12,362 nucleotides of DNA, from assembly GCA_964388965.1 (NCBI GenBank), contig CAYMCP010000086.1, positions 1 through 12,362 of the forward strand, in the 5' to 3' direction. The stretch comes from Albibeggiatoa sp964388965. Its GTDB lineage: Bacteria; Pseudomonadota; Gammaproteobacteria; Beggiatoales; Beggiatoaceae. The notes beneath the pieces were generated by a model. That model was not told the DNA's origin, did no database searches, and worked only from the letters and a program-made list of their open reading frames with translations. Shown piece after piece: positions 7,049 through 12,362 of this stretch (position 1 is the first letter of the stretch; every line of letters begins with the position of its first letter). The translations under genes were made by a program, and so were the position numbers.

Positions 7049-7831
7049 ATGCGTTATTGGGTATTGAGTTTATTAATATTATTTTCCACTACTGGTATTG
7101 CTACTACTAGCCCTTGTTATTATAGAGTAACTGGTGTAAAACAAGATGATATGTTATGGATTCGATCAGGACCTGACGTTAGTTATTTGCGAGTTGGAGC
7201 CATTCCGCCGACTGCAACCGAAATTCTCGCTACAGGTGTTGACATCAACGTAGACGGAACTTATTGGTTACCGATTCGTTATCAAGGTGTTTATGGCTGG
7301 GTTAATCGTAACTTTTTGTTGGAAGATTGTCGTTGTGCCTACCAAGTCGAAGGAGTTGAAGCTGACGATCAACTTTGGGTACGCGCAGGTCCTAGTGTGA
7401 AATATGAAAAAGTAGCAGCAATTCCGCATAACGGTACTGGTATCCAAGTTACAGGTATGACAGTCCAAGTGCAAAAAGATTATTGGACAACAATGCGTTA
7501 CAAAAATATTGAAGGCTGGGTTAATCAACATTATTTGACCAGACAATGCGATTTAGCCCCTTTATCAGAATGTGATTATAAGATTATTAATGTCAAACCT
7601 AATGATAGCCTAAATATGCGCTTTGGACCGAGTACCAAATATGAAAAAGTCATTGCAATTCCAGCAAATGCTAGTGACATTCAGTTAATGGGTGAGCCGC
7701 TTACCGTGAAAAAAACCACTTGGATACCAATACAATATGCAGGTAAAACAGGTTGGGTCAATCAGCATTATGTACAGAAAAATTGTCAAACTCAACCCGT
7801 TATTAATCAACAAGATACTTCCCTCAAATAG
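7049..7831 (+). CDS. Exported protein with three SH3b domains
   Basis: This 260-residue protein has a signal peptide (about 1-20) followed by three bacterial SH3-like (SH3b) domains at residues 23-94, 96-167 and 175-246. Each has the same order of motifs: an LWIRSGP / LWVRAGP / LNMRFGP segment, then an A-x-x-V-x-AIP-like stretch, then GWVN near the end. Every domain begins and ends with a cysteine (Cys23/94, 96/167, 175/246), always exactly 71 residues apart. This suggests one disulfide per domain in the oxidising periplasm. SH3b domains commonly bind peptidoglycan peptides, so this is probably a cell-wall-binding protein with no enzymatic domain of its own. The three domains are still similar at DNA level (GGCTGGGTTAATC appears twice exactly, once altered), pointing to duplication. 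A very strong ribosome site (GAGGAGGAATAA) precedes ATG. dacB starts 10 nt after its stop. Confidence 0.88.
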   Translation: MRYWVLSLLILFSTTGIATTSPCYYRVTGVKQDDMLWIRSGPDVSYLRVGAIPPTATEILATGVDINVDGTYWLPIRYQGVYGWVNRNFLLEDCRCAYQVEGVEADDQLWVRAGPSVKYEKVAAIPHNGTGIQVTGMTVQVQKDYWTTMRYKNIEGWVNQHYLTRQCDLAPLSECDYKIINVKPNDSLNMRFGPSTKYEKVIAIPANASDIQLMGEPLTVKKTTWIPIQYAGKTGWVNQHYVQKNCQTQPVINQQDTSLK

Positions 7832-7841
7832 GTTTTAGTTT

Positions 7842-9299
7842 ATGAAATGGCAACTGTTTATTTTTTTATTAAGCACATCAATACTATCGGTGCAGGCTAA
7901 TGAGCTACTTAATCAAGCGATTGACGACATCCTAACAGCAAAATGTTTAGATCATAATCAAACCTCTGTCAGTATCATATCTCTTCCTCAAGGTGAGCGA
8001 GTATATGGCTATAATCCCAGTACGCCATTGCTGCCGGCTTCAACGCTTAAAGTGGTGACAACTGCCGCGTCTCTAAATTACTTAGGACCAGAGTTCCGCT
8101 TTCGCACTGCAATTTATCATACTGGTGAAAGGGTAGGCGACACGATTGATGGCGATTTAGTCATTAAAGGCGGGGGCGATCCAAAATTAAGCGCGGAAAA
8201 TTTATGGCGAATTGCAGAACAATTAAAAAATAGTGGTGTGAGTTTAGTAACGGGTCATTTAATTTATGATCTTTCATTCTTTGATATTTTGGATAAGGCA
8301 CCGGCGTGGGAAGAGGTGCGTAGTCAACGCGCTTATGATGCTAAATTGAGTGCATTATCATTAAATTTTAATACTATTACCGTACACGCTTTACCCACTA
8401 TACCCGGACAACCGCTTAAAGTGTGGTTAGAACCTTCACCACGTTATATCCAACTAATCAATAATACGCATACTGCTTCGAGTAATAAAAATACCATTTC
8501 CGCTAAACGAGATGTTGATGAATATGGGCAGACTCACATTAAAGTATTTGGACGACTATCAGATCGGGCTGATGAGAAAATAATTCGTTTAAATGTATTA
8601 AATCCCGCTCGTTATGCGGTTGAAAGTTTTCGCAGCATTTTAGCTGAGACCGGTATCCAGATTACGGGTAGCACATTACAAATGAAAACTCCTGTTAATG
8701 CAAAATTACTATATACCCACGAATCTGAAACTTTATCTTTGATTTTAAAAGAATTGAATACATTTTCTAATAACTTTATCGCAGAGCAAATCATTAAAAC
8801 GATGGCTGCTAGACAATTAGGCGAACCCGGTAGCCATGTACAGGGTTTACAATTGGTCGCGGATTTTTTACGGGAATCAGGTGTACATGCACAAGGTTTA
8901 ATTTTAGCGGATGGTTCAGGTTTATCACGGCGCAACAGATTTACCACGCAGGCAATGACAGATTTATTAGCTTGTATGTACCCACGCTTTGATATTGGTC
9001 CCGATTTTCTCGCTTCATTACGGGTTATGGGCGCAGATGGCGTGCATTCCAAACGGTTAGCGAATTCACCAGCTAAGGCGAAAATTCGGGCGAAAACCGG
9101 TACACTAAGAAAAGTCAGTACATTAACGGGTTATGTACCCAGTCAAACTGGGGATTTATATGCTTATGCGTTATTTTTAAATAATAATCGTTGTGGTTAT
9201 CACGGCGCGGATAAGATCGAAGATAAAATTATCAACGCAATCTATCAGTATGGTGGTCGTTCTATGTATAGTGCTAGCCGTTCTGCAACGATAAAATAA
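7842..9299 (+). CDS. dacB: D-alanyl-D-alanine carboxypeptidase/endopeptidase PBP4
   Basis: The 485-residue protein has a signal peptide ending near SVQA-NE (residue 19) and all three penicillin-binding motifs of the peptidase S13 family. These are SxxK at Ser67-Lys70 (PASTLK), SxN at Ser309-Asn311 (FSNNFIAEQ) and KTG at 418-420 (RAKTGTL). It also has the large insert domain between the first two motifs that typifies PBP4, with GGGDPKLS at about 110-117. Its length is close to E. coli DacB (477). The enzyme removes terminal D-Ala from, and cleaves D,D-crosslinks in, peptidoglycan in the periplasm. The start follows the SH3b stop by 10 nt, with a TAGG sequence overlapping that stop as a modest ribosome site. 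The two genes are therefore probably co-transcribed, and the SH3b protein may help place or regulate this hydrolase (inference). Confidence 0.95.
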   Translation: MKWQLFIFLLSTSILSVQANELLNQAIDDILTAKCLDHNQTSVSIISLPQGERVYGYNPSTPLLPASTLKVVTTAASLNYLGPEFRFRTAIYHTGERVGDTIDGDLVIKGGGDPKLSAENLWRIAEQLKNSGVSLVTGHLIYDLSFFDILDKAPAWEEVRSQRAYDAKLSALSLNFNTITVHALPTIPGQPLKVWLEPSPRYIQLINNTHTASSNKNTISAKRDVDEYGQTHIKVFGRLSDRADEKIIRLNVLNPARYAVESFRSILAETGIQITGSTLQMKTPVNAKLLYTHESETLSLILKELNTFSNNFIAEQIIKTMAARQLGEPGSHVQGLQLVADFLRESGVHAQGLILADGSGLSRRNRFTTQAMTDLLACMYPRFDIGPDFLASLRVMGADGVHSKRLANSPAKAKIRAKTGTLRKVSTLTGYVPSQTGDLYAYALFLNNNRCGYHGADKIEDKIINAIYQYGGRSMYSASRSATIK

Positions 9300-9333
9300 T
9301 TTATGCGAAAATAATAAAAAATAATCTTTTTTT

Positions 9334-9461
9334 CACATTGGGCAACTAACGGAATTTTCACCATATTTTCAATCGTATTTCACAAGTTTAGATTGAGTCT
9401 GTTGTAGTTTTCGCAAGAGGTCACTAAAATAGACTTTTTTTTAAATTACGTGCCCAATGTG
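9334..9461. repeat. Long-range inverted repeat between convergent dacB and ubiA
   Basis: CACATTGGGCA (9334-9344) and TGCCCAATGTG (9451-9461) are perfect inverted copies. Allowing two mismatches, the match extends inward to 16 bp on each side (…TAA/TTA…). They enclose a 106-bp AT-rich stretch with no coding signal. No target duplication is visible outside the ends. It may be a decayed MITE or a structure between the two convergent transcripts. Confidence 0.45.
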
Positions 9462-9520
9462 GGTTATAGAGTTGTAAGATTTAATTAAATCAAACAGTTG
9501 CTTTCTGTAGGCGCGGATCG

Positions 9521-9550
9521 CAGATTGGTACAAGCTAAATTTTCAATCTG
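9521..9550 (-). terminator. Weak stem overlapping the ubiA stop
   Basis: CAGATTG (9521-9527) pairs with CAATCTG (9544-9550) across a 16-nt loop, and the stem overlaps the ubiA stop codon. No T-run follows on the minus strand, so a terminator role is doubtful. Confidence 0.2.
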
Positions 9551-10421
9551 ACAATAAATATTGCACAACAATACCAAGAAATATAACGAAACCGAACCAA
9601 TGATTATTTAAAAATGCTTTAAAACATAATGCAGGTTTACGATCTTTAATTAACCATTGCTGGTACAATGCAAGTCCTAGCGCACCAAGTACACCAATAT
9701 GATAAATCCAATGAAATTGTAATGTCCAACCTAATGCAAGTAGTAGAATCAAAACTAACGCTTGTAATCCCGCAATGATGACTTTGTCAGCTTTGCCAAA
9801 TAGAATTGCAGTAGATTTCACCCCAATTTTTAAATCATCTTCCCGATCTACCATTGCATACATCGTATCGTATGCGATAACCCACAATATATTGATAAAA
9901 AATAACCACCACGCAATTAAGGGCACTGTATTGAGTTCAGCCGCAAATGCCATAGGAATCGCCCAACCAAATGCTGCTCCTAAAAAGATTTGTGGCAAAT
10001 AGGTGTAACGTTTCATGAAAGGATAGATTGCTGCAAGTAGTAGTGCAATGACAGATAGTTGTACGGTTAGCCAATTGAGCAATAAAACCAGCCCGAATGC
10101 ACTCAAACACAGTAGCATAAATAAAATTAATGCTTCTTTTTCTGAGACGTGACCGCTTGCAATAGGTCTTTCTTTGGTACGTTGAACGTGGAGATCAATA
10201 CGGCGGTCGGCGTAGTCGTTAATCACGCAACCCGCAGACCTCATTAAAATTACACCGACAATAAAAACAATCGTAATGAGTTCAGTAGGTTGTCCTGATC
10301 CAGCAATCCAAACAGCCCACAAAGTAGGCCACAACAACAAGTAGATACCTATCGGACGATGTAGGCGTGTGAGCAAAGCATATTGATATAAACGATCAAT
10401 TAAGTAAGTAGAATAAGTCAC
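9543..10421 (-). CDS. ubiA: 4-hydroxybenzoate octaprenyltransferase
   Basis: UbiA is an integral inner-membrane enzyme that attaches the polyprenyl chain to 4-hydroxybenzoate in ubiquinone synthesis. From GTG 10421 the product is 292 residues, against 290 for the E. coli protein, with which it aligns by eye along its length. It has RPIGIYLLLWPTLWAVW (22-38) and the first Asp-rich motif NDYADRRID (68-76), followed by RT-ERPI-SG. YPFMKRYTYLPQ and GWAIPMAFA follow, then the second Asp-rich motif YDTMYAMVDREDD (184-196), KIGVKSTAILFG, and CFKAF-NNHW-G near the end. About eight to nine membrane helices are expected. The frame extends upstream to another GTG at 10484, adding 21 residues (QSLPIFLLFWYDNL...) with no family counterpart. 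That start touches the target duplication of the MITE, so the shorter start is preferred. Neither start has a clear ribosome site. ubiC is not adjacent. Confidence 0.93.
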   Translation of the reverse strand: MTYSTYLIDRLYQYALLTRLHRPIGIYLLLWPTLWAVWIAGSGQPTELITIVFIVGVILMRSAGCVINDYADRRIDLHVQRTKERPIASGHVSEKEALILFMLLCLSAFGLVLLLNWLTVQLSVIALLLAAIYPFMKRYTYLPQIFLGAAFGWAIPMAFAAELNTVPLIAWWLFFINILWVIAYDTMYAMVDREDDLKIGVKSTAILFGKADKVIIAGLQALVLILLLALGWTLQFHWIYHIGVLGALGLALYQQWLIKDRKPALCFKAFLNNHWFGFVIFLGIVVQYLLSD

Positions 10422-10482
10422 AACGATTTGCTTGTTAAATAAATTATCATACCAAAAAAGTAAAAAAATAGGTAAACTTTGC

Positions 10483-10601
10483 ACTTACATTCAGCAATTC
10501 TCATTTTAAATTTCATGAATGTCGTGGGACGCTGGTGCGTCCTGCTGGGTGACAACGCGGTGCGTCGTCACGAGTCAAAATGAGAATTGCTGACTTACAT
10601 T
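10483..10601. mobile_element. MITE-like element with 16-bp inverted repeats and 9-bp target duplication
   Basis: CAGCAATTCTCATTTT (10492-10507) and AAAATGAGAATTGCTG (10577-10592) are perfect inverted repeats bounding a 101-bp element. Directly outside both ends is the identical 9-mer ACTTACATT (10483-10491 and 10593-10601), the signature of a transposition event with a 9-bp staggered cut. The interior codes for nothing and holds two GC-rich hairpins. One is GGACGC/GCGTCC (10527-10542, loop TGGT). The other has 10-bp arms with one mismatch (10549-10571, loop GGT). It must have been moved by a transposase supplied elsewhere; the IS family was not identified. It lies just upstream of ubiA and may alter that gene's promoter or leader. 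Confidence 0.85.
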
Positions 10602-10919
10602 TTGTACTCTGCGAAAATAAACCCTAAATTAACCCAAAGTCAGTAAAAGGACTGATGTACTTATCTTTGATTCTTAAAACCGCGTAATTCCTACAGAATT
10701 TAAAAATTAACAAAATCTCTAATCTCATATCGAGCAGTTTGTTTTTAACTTTTGAGTTTTTCCTCGTTTTTTTCGCCTTATTTGCAAAATGAATTTTGTA
10801 CGCCTGAATCATTTTGAGTACATAATTTTACATATTGCTAACTTGAATTAAAAACACTGTCTACAATCTGTTAGAATAACGCCAAAAATAATACATCAAG
10901 AATTGAGATGGAGAGCACT
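10602..10919. other. AT-rich intergenic region between the MITE and the GH57 gene
   Basis: This 318-bp stretch between divergent genes holds no convincing gene. It contains an 8-bp inverted repeat CAAAATGA (10785-10792) / TCATTTTG (10809-10816) and a small TCAGT/ACTGA stem around 10640-10656. A 62-codon minus-strand frame (10624-10812) lacks a ribosome site. Promoters for the GH57 gene, and possibly for ubiA, should lie here, but no clear consensus pair was found. Confidence 0.5.
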
Positions 10920-12362
10920 ATGCCGCAAATTTTTCATGCACTCACGTTACATTTGCATCAACCGCCAGATAATCTGCAATTGTTGATAGATACTAATCCG
11001 AAAGAAGCAGAGCAAATTCTTCATTGCTATGATCGCATTACTCGTTTTGCGCATAGATATGCCAATATCGCACATCTACATGTTGCCTTTTCCGGTTTGT
11101 TATTACAACAATTACAACAACCTACAATCATCGATCAATATCGTCAATTCATAGATATTCCTGCGATGTTAGAAAGTTACCGTTTAGCAAAAAATATTGA
11201 ATTGCTTGGTGTAGGTATGTATCACCCTATTTTTCCTTTAATTTCACCTACCGATTGGGATACGCAACTGCAATTGGAGCGTGATTTAATGCAAAAAGTA
11301 TTTGGACGTGCGCCGCGTGGTTTTCTGCCTCCAGAAATGGCGTTTTCAATGCAAATGATTCCTTCTCTCGTTAAGGTGGGCTATGAATATGTACTAATTG
11401 ATGCCAGTAACATACATCCAGAGCATGAACAAGTCGATGTTTTTCAACCTTATGTAGCGCATTATGATGATGTTAGCATCACTGTGATTCCAATCAATCG
11501 TGATATTTCCTATGCACAAAAAACAGGTTTAGACCCTGTGTGGTTTGCTCATGAAGTGCAACATCAAGTATGGCATTCCGCGCGACCCGATGCACCACGT
11601 TTATTGTCTACTTGGTCGAATGGGGAAAATAAGCGTTGGTTTCGTTCTGAAGAAGATGGTTTTTTTGGACACTTTTTCGCACCTTATGTCGAACATGCAG
11701 AAAATGGAGAATATCCGGTATTACCTATCAGTATTAGCGAGTATTTGAGACAACATCCTGCAAATATGCACGCTAGTATTGAAGTAGGGACAATTGCATC
11801 AGGCTATGGATTGGCGAATTGGGGCGGGTCGGACGCGCAACGTCATGCAATCGCAAAAATGCGTGATATACGTCAACGTTACGAAAAATTGATGCAGGTA
11901 GATTTGTCCAAGACAGATAAAACGAAATTAGAAATAATTAAGCAACAGATATTAATGAGTCAATCAAGTTGTTTTTTATTTTGGGGTGATGAGTGGATTC
12001 AAAAATTATTTGAGTTTTTGCAACCAACTGAGCAACAATTATCAGAGCTAGAGGTGATTTATTTCGATCCACCGCCGCCGGCACCAAAACAACCTATCGC
12101 AACCCCACAGCCATTAGTATTATCTAAAAAGCCTCATAAAAAAGCTGTTTTACCTGATCAACCTCTACGACCTAGTAATGAGGAGGTAGTTGAATCTGCT
12201 AAATCTGCTTATCGTCCAATTCGACCAAGTTTACCGCCCATCGCAAAACCAGAAGTGAAAGCGGAATCTAAGCCCATCGCAAAACCAGAAGTGAAAGCGG
12301 AATCTAAGCCCATCGCAAAACCAGAAATCAAAGCGGAATCCGAATCCGTCGCAAAACCAGAA
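10920..12362 (+). CDS. GH57-type glycoside hydrolase with Pro/Lys/Glu-rich repeat tail (runs off right edge)
   Basis: The frame is open for 481 codons from ATG 10920 (GGAGAG about 5 nt upstream) to the window edge. Residues 1-370 look like a glycoside hydrolase family 57 catalytic region. HLHQP (11-15) is the first conserved GH57 region, NIELLGVGMYHPIFPLI (92-108) fits the second, and GFLPPEMAF (134-142, Glu139 as candidate nucleophile) fits the third. SSCFLFWGDEWI (349-360) resembles the helical C-terminal part of the family. GH57 enzymes act on alpha-glucans (alpha-amylase, branching or glucanotransferase activity); the exact reaction cannot be set from sequence. The catalytic acid Asp was not assigned with confidence. 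No signal peptide is seen, so it is probably cytoplasmic and linked to glycogen. After about residue 383 the protein becomes Pro-rich and then enters 12-residue KPIAKPEVKAES-like repeats that continue past the window. Confidence 0.82.
   Translation, partial: MPQIFHALTLHLHQPPDNLQLLIDTNPKEAEQILHCYDRITRFAHRYANIAHLHVAFSGLLLQQLQQPTIIDQYRQFIDIPAMLESYRLAKNIELLGVGMYHPIFPLISPTDWDTQLQLERDLMQKVFGRAPRGFLPPEMAFSMQMIPSLVKVGYEYVLIDASNIHPEHEQVDVFQPYVAHYDDVSITVIPINRDISYAQKTGLDPVWFAHEVQHQVWHSARPDAPRLLSTWSNGENKRWFRSEEDGFFGHFFAPYVEHAENGEYPVLPISISEYLRQHPANMHASIEVGTIASGYGLANWGGSDAQRHAIAKMRDIRQRYEKLMQVDLSKTDKTKLEIIKQQILMSQSSCFLFWGDEWIQKLFEFLQPTEQQLSELEVIYFDPPPPAPKQPIATPQPLVLSKKPHKKAVLPDQPLRPSNEEVVESAKSAYRPIRPSLPPIAKPEVKAESKPIAKPEVKAESKPIAKPEIKAESESVAKPE
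12237..12362 (+). repeat. 36-bp in-frame tandem repeats in the GH57 tail
   Basis: Two identical 36-bp units (12237-12272 and 12273-12308) encode PIAKPEVKAESK. They are followed by a diverged third unit (12309-12344, Val to Ile and a changed end) and half of a fourth (12345-12362) at the window edge. Identity of the first two units points to recent slippage or recombination, so copy number may vary between strains. Confidence 0.9.

Noticed and set aside
8612..9052. 146-codon minus-strand frame inside dacB
   Set aside because: It lies opposite a well-conserved penicillin-binding protein with all three catalytic motifs, so it is an antisense shadow.
10624..10812. 62-codon minus-strand frame in the ubiA-GH57 intergenic region
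   Set aside because: It has no ribosome site, a Lys/Ile/Phe-rich composition typical of translated AT-rich non-coding DNA, and no recognisable motif.

Overview
The window looks like chromosomal DNA of an AT-rich gammaproteobacterium. The UbiA and PBP4 proteins are of the Gram-negative proteobacterial type, a TonB-type protein implies an outer membrane, and small palindromic repeats sit between genes. This resembles large filamentous sulfur bacteria of the Beggiatoa/Thiotrichales type. That placement is inferred from general resemblance and was not tested by a search. No rRNA, tRNA, CRISPR array, prophage or complete insertion sequence was seen.

Layout: (1) Bases 1-978, minus strand: N-terminal 326 codons of a leucine-rich-repeat protein that runs off the left edge. 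(2) 1115-1909, plus: a PolB-like DEDDy exonuclease-fold protein in which two of the four expected metal-binding acidic residues are replaced (Gly126, Asn214). (3) 1940s promoter, then 2046-4277, plus: a two-gene unit with an NfeD-type membrane serine protease followed with no gap by a TonB-like energy transducer. (4) 4507-5859, plus: a radical SAM enzyme with a C-terminal five-cysteine cluster. (5) 5854-6006: a cluster of short GC-rich hairpins that starts on the radical SAM stop codon. (6) 6140-6907, plus: an exported protein of unknown function. (7) 7049-9299, plus: an exported protein with three SH3b domains, then dacB (PBP4) 10 nt downstream, probably one cell-wall unit. (8) 9300-9542: a convergent intergenic region with a long-range inverted repeat. 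(9) 9543-10421, minus: ubiA of ubiquinone synthesis. (10) 10492-10592: a 101-bp non-coding MITE-like element with perfect 16-bp terminal inverted repeats and a perfect 9-bp target duplication. (11) 10920-12362, plus: a GH57-type glycoside hydrolase whose Pro/Lys/Glu-rich tail has 36-bp tandem repeats and runs off the right edge.

The best-supported functional links are the SH3b-dacB pair (peptidoglycan binding and cleavage in the periplasm) and the NfeD-TonB pair (inner-membrane proteins facing the periplasm). The other genes look like independent housekeeping or accessory units. The most notable non-coding finding is a hairpin repeat family with a conserved core (around GGTGCGTC) and differing but self-complementary arms. 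It occurs both as a free cluster behind the radical SAM gene and as the cargo of the MITE.
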